The notes: a model not told the origin generated them from the sequence alone. A stretch of DNA of 64,000 bases from Xenorhabdus szentirmaii DSM 16338 (GCF_002632585.1 NZ_NIBV01000002.1:837909-901908); one strand, 5' to 3'; positions 8,709-17,448 are shown, counted from the first letter of the stretch. A program made the numbers and translations.

Positions 8709-8741
8709 TCCTAATATCTTCCTAATATTCTTTCCTAATAT
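8709..8741. repeat. Triple direct repeat TCCTAATAT at the 3' end of the integrase gene
   Basis: TCCTAATAT is found at 8709, 8720 and 8733, spaced 11 and 13 bases. It abuts the 3' end of the integrase gene, the place where lambda-like phages keep attP, so these are plausible Int arm-binding sites for element 2. Confidence 0.45.
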
Positions 8742-9763
8742 CATTTCGTCCGTTGTCCGCCGACAACCGGAACAACTTCAATTTTTCTGTTGTATCTTGC
8801 GGTTTGGGTAATATTTTTATGGCCGGAAATAACCTGTTTTTCTGCCAGTGTTCCGTCGAGATCTGAAATTCCTTTTGCTTTTAGGTCGTGAAAGGTGAAA
8901 TTAAAATCCAATTCAGGGAAGGTTTCTTTCGCCAGCTGCTTGGCTTTTTTCCAGCGGCTGTTAAACCCATCACGAGTATATTTATGACCAGAAGCCTGAC
9001 AAATGACATAAATGCTAAAAATACCGGGGTCGGTAATTAATGTTTCACTCAGCTTCACAGCATCCTCTAAGCGTTTTGTCCATGCCTTAATTTGTTGTTT
9101 ACCCGTTTTACCTTGGCGGATAAAGATCCCTTGTTCCATTAATTGTGAGCGGGTGAGTGACAAAACGTCGGCTTGTCGTGCACAACATAAATAAGCCAGT
9201 TCCATTGCCATTTTCACAATGGTAGGTGAAACAGAGTAAAGGGCAGTATATTCTGTATCGGTGATATACCGTTCCCGCGCTTTCTCTTTGTACTGCTTCA
9301 CACCGGTACACGGATTACCTTTCACCATGCCGCGCTCATATCCCCATTTGTAAACACGGGAGAAGAACGTTTTCTCGCGATTGGCCTGTGTTCTGCTCTT
9401 AAGCCCCCGTTTATCCATATACTTTCTGACATGTTCAGGTTTTACATTGTCCGGTGACATTTTCCCGAAGACCGGCAGCAACTTATTGGCGTATTTCTGA
9501 TAGTCTTTTTTGGTCTCGGTCGCCAAATCTTGAAAAGTGGTTGAAAGCAGAAATTGTTTGATTAACTCTGAAACCGTATCTTCCTTCTGTGACATGTCAT
9601 AGAGAATTCTTTCGTATTCCATCCAGATAACCGAAAGCGGAGCATCCAAAGGGCAGAGGGAGATTGATCCCCCTCTGGCCGGATGAAATTCATATTTGGT
9701 CTTTCCACGATAAACCCGCTGGGGTAATTTCGCATCAGCGGGGTTCTTCCTTGTTCTGGCCAT
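8741..9763 (-). CDS. int: Tyrosine-recombinase integrase of element 2
   Basis: This 340-residue phage integrase catalyses integration and excision. The arm-binding N-terminus is followed by a core-binding SAM-like domain (about 62-150) and the catalytic domain with Arg196 (CARQADVL), His292 (FHDLKAKG; the usual Arg of HxxR is Lys295, as in some related integrases), His315 (SGHKN) and nucleophile Tyr324 (TARYNRK). The gene reads toward the presumed att region, with the excisionase-position gene just upstream, as in lambda. It is intact. Confidence 0.93.
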   Translation of the reverse strand: MARTRKNPADAKLPQRVYRGKTKYEFHPARGGSISLCPLDAPLSVIWMEYERILYDMSQKEDTVSELIKQFLLSTTFQDLATETKKDYQKYANKLLPVFGKMSPDNVKPEHVRKYMDKRGLKSRTQANREKTFFSRVYKWGYERGMVKGNPCTGVKQYKEKARERYITDTEYTALYSVSPTIVKMAMELAYLCCARQADVLSLTRSQLMEQGIFIRQGKTGKQQIKAWTKRLEDAVKLSETLITDPGIFSIYVICQASGHKYTRDGFNSRWKKAKQLAKETFPELDFNFTFHDLKAKGISDLDGTLAEKQVISGHKNITQTARYNRKIEVVPVVGGQRTK

Positions 9764-9765
9764 AA

Positions 9766-9984
9766 TTACATACTCTCGAAGTCGGGCACTTCCGCAGGGT
9801 TAGCGTGGCGTGTAACGGTCAAGGGATGGTTAAAGTGCTTCCACGTTGTTCTGGGTTTACCATCTTGCCGCATGATAAAGAAAATGCCGTGTCTGGTCAG
9901 TGATTCGCACTGTTTGGATGGGATCTGGTAACCGGTCAGTTCTTCCAGTTCCTTATCGGTGATAATGTCGCAGTGGTTTTTCAT
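9766..9984 (-). CDS. DUF4224 small phage protein next to integrase
   Basis: This 72-residue protein has the DUF4224 pattern: ITDKELEELTGYQIPSKQ, then LTRHGIFFIMRQDGKP. Members lie directly upstream of phage integrases, the excisionase position, but their role is not established. The gap to int is only two bases. Its ATG is preceded by GAGGCAAGACC, the leader shared by several genes of this prophage. Confidence 0.75.
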   Translation of the reverse strand: MKNHCDIITDKELEELTGYQIPSKQCESLTRHGIFFIMRQDGKPRTTWKHFNHPLTVTRHANPAEVPDFESM

Positions 9985-10144
9985 GGTCTTGCCTCATCAT
10001 TGATAGAATGAGCTGATCAGCGGTGTTGCAGGCGTGGGCAATATCTGCCTGACCGCAAGGTGTGTTTTTGACACTGGCCGCTAATCGTCCCAATTTGATA
10101 TCGAAATCAGTTAATAGTTGTTGTCCGGGTTGCCAAGGTTGCAT
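9953..10144 (-). CDS. Small phage protein of unknown function
   Basis: This 63-residue frame overlaps the DUF4224 gene by 32 bases and lies in the leftward operon. I do not recognise a family. It is predicted soluble, with a SVKNTPCGQADIAHACN segment. Support is operon position and spacing only. Confidence 0.45.
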   Translation of the reverse strand: MQPWQPGQQLLTDFDIKLGRLAASVKNTPCGQADIAHACNTADQLILSMMRQDHEKPLRHYHR

Positions 10145-10210
10145 GATGGTATTCCGTGTGGGGGATGTACCATCATGCTAGGCATTATGTAGCCAATTTT
10201 CTGATTAGGC

Positions 10211-10402
10211 TTAATCAGTTTTACCGGAGGAAGATGTGCTGTCGGTCTTCACCTTCTGATGGTGGTTCGCTGGCTCGATTTTGACTTCAGGCGGAAAATC
10301 GTAGAAGACAGCGCAGCGCCGGTCAGCCATGATCAGGCCGTTTGTGCCATCGGGCAGGGTGAGCCTGATGGGTTGGTAACGTTTATGTTGATGTTTAAGC
10401 AT
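10211..10402 (-). CDS. Small phage protein of unknown function
   Basis: This 63-residue basic protein has a Ser/Thr/Lys-rich tail (KVKTDSTSSSGKTD). Its start carries the shared leader GAGGCAAGACC (10404-10414, minus strand), which supports it as a translated gene. It overlaps the start-side neighbour (HNH gene) by eight bases. No family is recognised. Confidence 0.6.
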   Translation of the reverse strand: MLKHQHKRYQPIRLTLPDGTNGLIMADRRCAVFYDFPPEVKIEPANHHQKVKTDSTSSSGKTD

Positions 10403-10985
10403 GGGTCTTGCCTCTTTGTTTTTTGCTAATCGCTATTCTTAATCGTGCGAGCTGAACAGTGGTCGGTTTGTATTCAGCGGGCACATGAGGATAGTATCGG
10501 TTAATCACGCCATGTTCTGGTTTAGAGACCAGCAGCAGGTTTTCAATGACGCAATTTTGTTTATCGTCATCTATAAACTTAATCACGCTGCTTTTAGGAA
10601 TGTGCCCATGGTGTTGTTCCCACACTAACCGATGCTTAAGTACCCATTGATTGGGGTCTGCCACCTTTATTTTGATATACCCATCCTTGGTGCAGGACTC
10701 ACTGCCGATAGGCTGATAGTTATGTGGGCGATGATGCTTTCTGAATGATCCTGAATTTGCCCCGGTTAACCCCTTCTTACCTTTATTGGCTGGGGAATGG
10801 CCTTGGGTAAAACATCCACTGCGGCCTGTTTTTAATTTTAAACGCTTACGTAATGCATTGATGGCGTCCGGGGAACGGGTAACGTTAAACTGCTGATTAA
10901 AGGCTGGGGTAAGTTTGCCCAGCCGCAATAAATAATGTTGCCGCATCCAGTTTTCCATTGCGGGGGTATAGACAAAGCGCGCCAC
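10395..10985 (-). CDS. HNH endonuclease, phage type
   Basis: This 196-residue protein starts with GTG; its start overlaps the stop of the preceding gene (TAGTG) and GGAGG lies upstream. The N-terminal half is basic and likely binds DNA; the C-terminal half has an HNH_3-like core, HRLVWEQHHGHIP then FIDDDKQNCVIENL. Such nucleases in prophage operons are often free-standing and of unclear role. No flanking intron is seen. Confidence 0.75.
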   Translation of the reverse strand: MARFVYTPAMENWMRQHYLLRLGKLTPAFNQQFNVTRSPDAINALRKRLKLKTGRSGCFTQGHSPANKGKKGLTGANSGSFRKHHRPHNYQPIGSESCTKDGYIKIKVADPNQWVLKHRLVWEQHHGHIPKSSVIKFIDDDKQNCVIENLLLVSKPEHGVINRYYPHVPAEYKPTTVQLARLRIAISKKQRGKTHA

Positions 10986-11212
10986 TATTTAACCTCCAGA
11001 TATTTGGGAGCATGCTGGATTTCGTTATCGCCTAACATTTTCTGCACTTTTAACGCCAATCTGCCATTTTCTACAATTTGGCTTGCCACATTAGAAATCG
11101 CTTTTGCGCGTGAAATTTCGTCTTTTAACCCTTCACCTTGCAAGCTTTCATCGGAAAGGCGTTCTAACTGGGCAAATAGGTGGTTGTGCAGATCTTCAAG
11201 ATTGTTTTTCAT
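10985..11212 (-). CDS. Small helical phage protein
   Basis: This 75-residue, mostly helical, acidic-basic protein (QLERLSDESLQGEG, ISNVASQIVENG) is preceded by AGGAGGG. It is coupled to the HNH gene downstream. Similar small ORFs are found in enterobacterial prophages without known function. Confidence 0.6.
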   Translation of the reverse strand: MKNNLEDLHNHLFAQLERLSDESLQGEGLKDEISRAKAISNVASQIVENGRLALKVQKMLGDNEIQHAPKYLEVK

Positions 11213-11224
11213 CAGACCCTCCTG

Positions 11225-11404
11225 TTAATGCAATTGACCGCTATGGACACCAGAACCGAGTTGTGTCATTAGAGCGTGTTTCAATTGTTCCAATGTGTCC
11301 CGCTCCATGGGTGAAAAATCGGCGGTTCTGTCTGCTGACCAAGTCACTTCACATTGTGCGATTTCTTCGTTATAAAAAATGCTGACTTCGAGTTTTGCTG
11401 CCAT
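11225..11404 (-). CDS. Small phage protein of unknown function
   Basis: I place the start at the second of two adjacent ATGs (11404), which has better spacing from GAGGAGG; the frame continues upstream but the upper part overlaps the Gp157 gene in another frame and is not protein-like. The 59 residues (FYNEEIAQCEVTWSADRT) match no family I recognise. It lies in the leftward operon. Confidence 0.55.
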   Translation of the reverse strand: MAAKLEVSIFYNEEIAQCEVTWSADRTADFSPMERDTLEQLKHALMTQLGSGVHSGQLH

Positions 11405-11453
11405 CATATCCTCCTCAATATCCGGCGTACCGGACACAGTTTGATTAACGGTG

Positions 11454-11951
11454 TTAGCGAACCTGTAAACTTCTTTCCCCAATCTCGATATGGGCACCCG
11501 GAACGGTTTCACCCCGTTCGATAGCGGCTTTAATCGCTTTCTTATCCGGTGCGGTAATGGTCTGGACATCGACCAATTCATCAGGTAACAACATCTCGTT
11601 ATCGATAATGACCCTAGCAACGCCCGGACGTGCACTAAAGGTATTTTTAGTAGTCTTCAGGCTGTTCATGTCCGCTTTCAGTAAACAGTCCAGAATATAT
11701 TTTTTAAGGTGTTTAACCTGACCTTCAAAGGAACGCTTGCGTTCTGCCAACCGTTTGGCCTCGTCGTCCAGCGTTCTGGCCTGACCCTCAAGGTTACGGG
11801 CATGTATCATTACCGCATCCAGTTTGTCACCCAAAGCGCCTTCCAGCCCTTCAAGGGTGTCGGCGATTTCTTCCGGAGAGAATTCCCCGGCTTCGATTAA
11901 TTTTTGCAGCTGATCATAGTCCGCTGCCAGTGCAATGGCGGTTGTGGTCAT
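11454..11951 (-). CDS. Siphovirus Gp157-family protein
   Basis: This 165-residue protein fits the Gp157 family: a long central coiled coil (about 40-95, NLEGQARTLDDEAKRLAERK) followed by a compact C-terminus with LPDELV and KKAIKAAIERGETVPGAHI. Members lie with phage recombination genes and have been linked to phage resistance or nuclease inhibition in streptococci. It overlaps the annealing-protein gene by four bases and carries a variant of the shared leader (GAGGCAAACC). Confidence 0.82.
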   Translation of the reverse strand: MTTTAIALAADYDQLQKLIEAGEFSPEEIADTLEGLEGALGDKLDAVMIHARNLEGQARTLDDEAKRLAERKRSFEGQVKHLKKYILDCLLKADMNSLKTTKNTFSARPGVARVIIDNEMLLPDELVDVQTITAPDKKAIKAAIERGETVPGAHIEIGERSLQVR

Positions 11952-13699
11952 TGGTTTGCCTCTTCTAATTGAGTTAAACAGTCTTTCTCGATTTCATTTA
12001 AACGTCGCAGGCGACCGGACAGGTATTTCTCATAATCTTTGTCGCCTTTGGCCTTCGCGTTATCTAAATGTACGGTGATTTCACGGGTCAGCGTGGAAGC
12101 AATGCCTCTCAGTTCATTTTTAGTTACCGCTGTTTTCATGGTTTCGGTGTTGCGAGTAAACTTCTCGTCCAGTTCCTTGCGGAGACGGGTGAGATCTTCG
12201 GCTTTGTCACTGGCGGCCTTAATACCAAATTCAATTTTGTTCTCTGCCAGATATTCAGGGTTATCGTGCATGCCCATAAAGACATCGGCACTGAAACCCA
12301 GCATGGATAAGGCTTTTTTAATGGCATCGGTCAGGCTTTTTTTAATGACTTCACCATCCGTTTTTATGCCGTATTTGCTTTTGTAGAGATAAGGTGTTGC
12401 GCCGTAGCTTTCAATTTCACCCCGAATTTCTCCTTCAATCAGATACCAAAATAAGATCTTGATTGAATGGTTTTTTTCGCATATCAATGAGCCATCAGCA
12501 TCACGCAATAGACGAAAACTGGTTTGTTTGTTGTTGGCGTCATATATGGGTTCGGAAATTGGCGCACCGTTAATCATTTTCTCTTCCAGTACCTGATAAC
12601 CCCATCCTTCACCCACAGGGCCAAATATTTCAGTCGCCCGCATCAACATATAGTTGCTGTTGATACTGGTGCCGGTATAGCCCACACCTTCCAGCGGTTT
12701 GGTAAAACGGGGGTCGGTACGCTGAACGGCTTTCCAGATACGCAGATTGGCTTGCTGTTCGTCACCTTGTGCTTTGATGGTGTCTTCCAGTAAATTGGCG
12801 CGATGCTGGAAGTTATCATCATTAATGTTCTGGCCACTGACAGGCGGTAATGGTATAGCCTCATTCTCTGCCGTATCTGATTGTGCGGTTTCTTCTGTGA
12901 TGATGTTCTCTTCTTTGGCTTGTTTAGTTTTTCTGGTCTTGCGGGGTTTGATTTCGCTTTTTACCGGTTTTTCGGGTATAGCTTCTGCTTGTTGGGCTTC
13001 AACTTCATTTGCAGCTACGTCCGTCGCAGCCGTATTTGGTGTTGAGGAGATCTCTTCAGAAATATTCGGGAACTCATTGGGAATATTGCCATCACCTAAA
13101 AAGCCATCCAAAAAGCCTTTCATTGCATCGGTATCAGTCAGAAGTTCAGGGCGGCGTTTACCTTCACGCACGACTCTGAAAAGGGTTTCCCGTGGAATAG
13201 AGAGGGCGTTGACTCTGATACGAAATGCCATAGACCAGCGTCGCCATGCTTCATCGCTGTCGGCTATCAATTGTTTGGCTGCCTGCATATTGTGCGACAT
13301 AATCGCCCAGCAGTGGAAATCCCCATCCAGCAAAGCCAGGGCGATTTCCAGATCCAATGTGGCGTAAGTGTGGTCAAAATCACGGGCCGTTATGGCTGGA
13401 CTTTTCGCAGGCTCTAGGGTTCTGGCCTGCCATGTTGTGCCGTTGAATTCATATTCAATCGCAAATTTTTCATCAAATGCACCAATGGGAGGGCGAGGTG
13501 AGCCAACGCGATCTTCACAGACAATCGGTGTGTCAGTATTAAATTTATCCATGTCATCAGGGTATACTTCCCCTAACAGTACAATGGCCATCGCACTTGC
13601 CATTTTGAGGGTATTGGCTTCAATGGCGGTGGCCAAAGCTACCGCACTGTTTTCCTGAGTCGCTGGTGTTGGCTCAAATACACAAATATAAGTGGTCAT
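11948..13699 (-). CDS. Probable phage recombination protein (Rad52-like annealing domain)
   Basis: The start is ATG 13699, preceded by GAGGTAAGACC; the frame runs 31 codons further upstream without a better start. Of 583 residues, 1-250 form an acidic phage-type domain I cannot name, about 250-320 is a low-complexity Ala/Glu/Lys linker, and about 330-500 resembles single-strand annealing proteins of the Rad52/Sak3 type (VGYTGTSINSNYMLMRATEIFG, GEGWGYQVLEEK, KKSLTDAIKKALSMLGF SADVF). The C-terminus is helical. It would pair homologous DNA for phage recombination. The fused N-terminal domain is unusual. Confidence 0.6.
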   Translation of the reverse strand: MTTYICVFEPTPATQENSAVALATAIEANTLKMASAMAIVLLGEVYPDDMDKFNTDTPIVCEDRVGSPRPPIGAFDEKFAIEYEFNGTTWQARTLEPAKSPAITARDFDHTYATLDLEIALALLDGDFHCWAIMSHNMQAAKQLIADSDEAWRRWSMAFRIRVNALSIPRETLFRVVREGKRRPELLTDTDAMKGFLDGFLGDGNIPNEFPNISEEISSTPNTAATDVAANEVEAQQAEAIPEKPVKSEIKPRKTRKTKQAKEENIITEETAQSDTAENEAIPLPPVSGQNINDDNFQHRANLLEDTIKAQGDEQQANLRIWKAVQRTDPRFTKPLEGVGYTGTSINSNYMLMRATEIFGPVGEGWGYQVLEEKMINGAPISEPIYDANNKQTSFRLLRDADGSLICEKNHSIKILFWYLIEGEIRGEIESYGATPYLYKSKYGIKTDGEVIKKSLTDAIKKALSMLGFSADVFMGMHDNPEYLAENKIEFGIKAASDKAEDLTRLRKELDEKFTRNTETMKTAVTKNELRGIASTLTREITVHLDNAKAKGDKDYEKYLSGRLRRLNEIEKDCLTQLEEANQ

Positions 13700-13715
13700 G
13701 GGTCTTACCTCTTGG

Positions 13716-14048
13716 TTAATAAGGAAGTTCCATATCGGAAACTGAAACGGGTTGGCCTTCGATGCACAGCAGTGATTGGATCTGGTCTTCAATCCGGTTT
13801 ACTTCGGTCTGTGCATTGGCCAGCACCTTTTCTTTCTCGGCTTCGAGGGCATTGATCTGCGCATGAATGAGATCAGATTTATTGACTGATGGGAGAGGGA
13901 TTTCCACATCATACTGAGAGACTAACGCGCCCCAATAGATTGTATTAGGGGATACACAAGTGAGGGTGTTGAACTCAATCTGCTTATCAACACCCTCTTT
14001 GGCATAAACATAAAGGGTGACATTTAACGTCTTCGGTTGTGCTTTCAT
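13716..14048 (-). CDS. Small phage protein with C-terminal coiled coil
   Basis: These 110 residues have a beta-rich N-terminal half (LNVTLYVYAKEGVDKQIE) and a coiled coil (about 62-92). AGGAG precedes the ATG. Similar proteins are found at the distal end of leftward prophage operons; the function is unknown. Confidence 0.6.
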   Translation of the reverse strand: MKAQPKTLNVTLYVYAKEGVDKQIEFNTLTCVSPNTIYWGALVSQYDVEIPLPSVNKSDLIHAQINALEAEKEKVLANAQTEVNRIEDQIQSLLCIEGQPVSVSDMELPY

Positions 14049-14088
14049 AGCAACTCCTATATATTAACGTGGATCGATGAGTAATCAT
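13987..14088 (-). CDS. Short ORF (33 codons) with the shared leader
   Basis: An ATG at 14088 is preceded by a perfect GAGGCAAGACC (14090-14100). The frame reads 33 codons and overlaps the start of the next gene by 62 bases. It may be a small leader peptide, or the remaining start of a gene replaced by later DNA. No family is recognised. Confidence 0.35.
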   Translation of the reverse strand: MITHRSTLIYRSCYESTTEDVKCHPLCLCQRGC

Positions 14089-14164
14089 TGGTCTTGCCTC
14101 TTGGGGCGGATTGGTCTCCACCCCAAGCACTCCCGATAGCTTTGGTCGGCGACTCGGGGTAAAA

Positions 14165-14187
14165 GAACCCACTTCGGTGGGTTTTTT
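14165..14187 (+). terminator. Intrinsic terminator left of the IS
   Basis: AACCCAC-TTCG-GTGGGTT followed by a T run, immediately before the IS-end palindrome. It faces rightward and no gene upstream on that strand uses it, so it is probably left from the lost immunity region or from an older insertion. Confidence 0.75.
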
Positions 14188-14217
14188 TACGGCTGTAGTA
14201 CTAGTACTACAGCCGTA
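14188..14217. repeat. Perfect 30-bp palindrome at the IS left end
   Basis: TACGGCTGTAGTA, CTAG, TACTACAGCCGTA in a row: the IS left terminal repeat (14205-14217) faces an extra copy of an IS right terminal repeat (14188-14200) across the target CTAG. This is what a junction of two IS copies looks like after one has been lost. Confidence 0.85.
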
Positions 14218-15586
14218 CGCCCCATTGTGGCATGATAGCCCTGACATTTTTTTCCTGAAAATACGGGGAGGTGTTCAATGCACTCACCGACCAATGCCTG
14301 GGAACAGGCACTTCTCTCACTCCATACCCGTCTGGCTCCCTTGTTTCACCATCCCGGCCCACAACAACGCAGCCTCGCTTATCTCCGGGGGCTGCTCAGT
14401 GACGTTGAACGTAAAAATGGCTGGCAACTGGCGGAATGGATAGGCGAACGCACGCCTGATGGCGTTCAGCATCTGCTGGAGCGAGTTCATTGGGATGTCG
14501 ACGTCGCCCGCGATATTCTGCGGGATTATGTGACAGAACATCTGGGCGATGAACAGGGTGTACTTATTGTGGATGAAACGGGCTTTATCAAAAAAGGCAC
14601 GCATTCTGCCGGGGTTCAGCGTCAATACAGTGGCACCGCCGGGCGCGTCGAAAACAGCCAGATAGGCGTCTTTCTCTGTTATGCCGGTCAGGGCGGTCAT
14701 GCCTTTATTGACCGGGCGTTATACCTGCCCAAACCCTGAACGGATGACCGGCCTCGCTGTGAAGCCGCGGGTATTCCTGACCCGATCACCTTTGCCACTA
14801 AACCGCAACTCGCCCGGCAGATGCTGGAACGCGCATTAGAGGCCGGTGTGCCCTGTCGCTGGGTGACGGCAGATGCCGTTTATGGTCAGGATCGTCGCCT
14901 GCGCTGTTGGCTGGAGTCCCGATATCAACCCTTTGTACTGGCGATCCCCAAAAATGAACCGTTGTGGTGGCAAGGGCCGGCCTATCGCAGAGCGGACCAC
15001 ATTGTGGACAGCCTGACGCCTCCACAATGGGAACCACATTCTGCGGGGCGGGGAGCGAAAGGCGAACGTCAGTATGACTGGGTTTTGGTGCCACTCTGGC
15101 GCTTACAACGGAGTGAGAAAGACCGGGAATATGGCCATTATTTGCTGGTCCGGCGCCGCCGGGATGAAAAACAGGCACGGGCTTACTAGGTTGTGTATGC
15201 GCGCCGAGAAAACCCTGGCTCAGGTGGCAGGCTATCGCTGGGAAATGGAATGTGGTTTTGAAGAAACGAAGGGAGAATGCGGTCGGGATCATTATGAAGT
15301 GCGGCAATGGTATAGCGGGTATCGACACATTACCTTATCGCTACTGGCCCATGCGGTTCTGGCGGTCTTACGGAGACGGGAGAAAAAAAACGCCGACGGG
15401 GCTGATAGCCCTCAGTGTGGCGGAACTGCGTAAGCTGTTGTCAAAATTGATGGAAAAGGCCGGAGAGACCGTCGAACAGGTTTTACATTGGTCATCTTGG
15501 CGACGACGACACCAATACTGTGCACAACAATGCCATTATCGCCGCAGGGATAACCTTATGATTACAGAGCAGTTACGGCTGTAGTA
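14205..15586 (+). mobile_element. IS701-family insertion sequence, decayed
   Basis: The element is 1,382 bp with 13-bp terminal inverted repeats TACTACAGCCGTA (14205-14217 and, inverted, 15574-15586) and a CTAG duplication on each side (14201-14204, 15587-15590). The family call rests on the transposase. It separates the leftward operon from the rightward early genes and interrupts a reading frame whose end remains at 15590-15691. Confidence 0.85.
14278..15584 (+). pseudogene. IS701-family transposase with two stops and two frameshifts
   Basis: This is a DDE transposase with IS701 signatures: [49 protein letters not shown] and [16 protein letters not shown]. Lesions: TGA at 14737-14739 where relatives have Trp (LPK-W-TDD), TAG at 15187-15189, a frameshift near 15200, and another at a run of eight A near 15385. 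It could not be made as an intact enzyme, so the IS cannot move by itself. Confidence 0.88.
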
Positions 15587-15589
15587 CTA

Positions 15590-15691
15590 GCATTGAATGA
15601 GTTAGGTGGTGAATTTTCTCTTGATGATGTTTTCCCTCCTGAAGATCGTTCGACAAGACGTAGCTTATCAGAACAGGCTACCGAAATCTGA
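15590..15691 (+). pseudogene. 3' remnant of a phage regulator cut by the IS
   Basis: The frame reads directly out of the IS right flank for 33 codons (ELGGEFSLDDVFPPEDRST) and stops at 15691. It has no start of its own and no 5' part is seen left of the IS, so the front was deleted. Its place before ydaT suggests a Cro/CII-type regulator; the family is not certain. Confidence 0.5.
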
Positions 15692-15732
15692 TTTTGAATA
15701 ATCAACATTAATTGCGACAGGAGACGAAAATC

Positions 15733-16134
15733 GTGGAGCAAAGCATCAATACGCTCAAATCTGAAGTTGAGGCTTGGGCCATGGAGAGAGGTTAGGAACA
15801 TGTAGCCATTGAAATCAGTCGTATGTATTTCCTGCTGTATTGTGGTGGTTCTCAATCTAGGTTACATCGGATTGAAGATGGATTGGGTAATGCTGATTGG
15901 AAAGCGATAAATAATAATCGACAGCAAATTTTTCGATGGTTACGCAGTGATTCGAATGCGGCGCAACGCAAAATCACGGAACTGTTGCCAGCGATTGAAG
16001 CGGCACTGCCGACAGAACGGCGGGCGAGGGTGGCAAACGACGATGACCTGAATTATCTGACATCTGTAGCAATTCGGGAGTTTGCGGCAGCAATGAGTGA
16101 AACCTTGCTTGGAGGGCGTGATATGTCACACTGA
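15733..16134 (+). pseudogene. YdaT-family phage protein with an in-frame TAG
   Basis: From GTG 15733 (AGGAG upstream), the frame gives WAMERG, then TAG at 15793-15795, then continues in the same frame with EHVAIEISRMYFLLYCGG, IFRWLRSDSNAAQRKI and LLPAIEAALPTERRARV, which match YdaT of the Rac prophage (a growth-inhibiting protein next to the repressor genes). Without the stop it would be 133 residues. A shorter product from an internal ATG (15778 precedes the stop; 15823 follows it) is possible. Confidence 0.7.
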
Positions 16135-16209
16135 ATAGCAATCGCAGTATCTGCACTGAATGCAATAGAACCACGTCTGACCAACGTGCATTAGCGAGAG
16201 GCAAGACCA

Positions 16210-16380
16210 ATGATGAAACCCATCGATAAGATCACTTATCGAAATGGCTTTCGCCGAAACGATAAGCCTGCCACGCTTGATGAAGTGGCAGAAATTTATG
16301 AAAGCCGTAAGGAAGCGGCTCTGATTGACTGGGAGCAACACAAAAAGCAAAAAGTCAAATCACAGAGCCAAAATAAGTAA
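16210..16380 (+). CDS. Small phage protein of unknown function (56 residues)
   Basis: ATG ATG start one base after the shared leader GAGGCAAGACC. The 56 residues have a motif DEVAEIYESRKEAALIDWE and a basic tail. Spacing to the replication gene is nine bases, so it belongs to the rightward early operon. The function is unknown. Confidence 0.65.
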   Translation: MMKPIDKITYRNGFRRNDKPATLDEVAEIYESRKEAALIDWEQHKKQKVKSQSQNK

Positions 16381-16389
16381 GGGCGTGGT

Positions 16390-17448
16390 ATGAGTTTGTT
16401 ATTGTTAAAAAGTCGCCCACTGGTGGTTATTCCTGAGTTGGCTATGCGTTTGGGATTGAACGAGGCCATTATTTTGCAGCAGATCCAATACTGGCTGACC
16501 GAGACATCATCCGGTGTTGAGATGAGTGGTTGCCGCTGGATTTATAACACCGTCGAAAAATGGCAGGAACAATTCCCGTTTTTATCGGGTTCGACCATCA
16601 AGCGGGCGCTGGGGAATTTGAAAAAGCTGGGCGTGTTGCAGATTGAGCAGATTAATAAATCCAGCCACGACCGGACGAATTATTATGCAATAAATTACGA
16701 ACATCCATTGTTAGCCGATAAGGTCAAAATGACCCCATCGAACAATCAGGACGTGAGTCATCGAATAGGTCAAAATGACCTTATCGATAAGGGCAGATTG
16801 AAACACTCCAACGGGTCAGAATGCCCCGTTCTGAATGGGTCAAATTGGTCTGATCTTACAGAGACTACAACAGAGATTACTACAGAGAGTACAACAGAAT
16901 CTTGTCAGGTTCTCGCCGAACCCGACGACCCAGCCCGGCAAGTTCTGGTTTATTTCAATCAGGTCACTGATTCGAACTACTACAATGGTAAAACCACAAT
17001 GGGGTATATCCGTGCACGGTTGAAAGATGGCTATTCGGTGGAAGACTTGATGTTGATCACCGACTACCTGACCACCAAATGGCGGGATGATGGCAAGATG
17101 CGGGATTATTTACGCCCGAAAACCCTGTTTGGCCCGGAGAACTGCACGGAATATTTCGACAAAGCAAGCAAATGGGACAAGGCCGGGCGTCCGCCTTGTG
17201 TTAATGGTCGCTGGCTGAAAGCGGGAGAAACGGCCATCACCATTGACACCGTGGAGCGTGATGCCACGTTCCGATTGCTGTTTTCCACCGGCTGGACGCC
17301 GACAAACCGTATTCAGGAACTGGCTCAACAACTGGCCCGTAAAGCCGGAATAGGGCGGATGAGTGAAGTCCCGGCATTAGCGGCTTGGCGGGGGATCTGG
17401 AAACAGGCCGCAGAACAAGTGGCGAAAGAGCAACGTTCTGGCCAATAG
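16390..17448 (+). CDS. Phage replication protein with conserved Phg_2220 C-terminal domain
   Basis: These 352 residues have an N-terminal winged-helix domain (LAMRLGLNEAIILQQIQYWL, FLSGSTIKRALGNLKKLGV, about 15-90) as in DnaD/O-type initiators. A Ser/Thr linker with a TTTEITTESTTES run follows, then a conserved phage C-terminal domain (about 190-255: VTDSNYYNGKTTMGYIRARL, MRDYLRPKTLFG). It would open the phage origin and load the helicase, a role like lambda O. It is intact; no P or helicase gene follows, so host DnaC/DnaB may be used. Confidence 0.82.
   Translation: MSLLLLKSRPLVVIPELAMRLGLNEAIILQQIQYWLTETSSGVEMSGCRWIYNTVEKWQEQFPFLSGSTIKRALGNLKKLGVLQIEQINKSSHDRTNYYAINYEHPLLADKVKMTPSNNQDVSHRIGQNDLIDKGRLKHSNGSECPVLNGSNWSDLTETTTEITTESTTESCQVLAEPDDPARQVLVYFNQVTDSNYYNGKTTMGYIRARLKDGYSVEDLMLITDYLTTKWRDDGKMRDYLRPKTLFGPENCTEYFDKASKWDKAGRPPCVNGRWLKAGETAITIDTVERDATFRLLFSTGWTPTNRIQELAQQLARKAGIGRMSEVPALAAWRGIWKQAAEQVAKEQRSGQ

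Noticed and set aside
8741..9763. Integrase inactive because Lys replaces Arg in HxxR
   Set aside because: HDLKAKG is seen in other phage integrases of this group, and the remaining catalytic residues including the Tyr are present.
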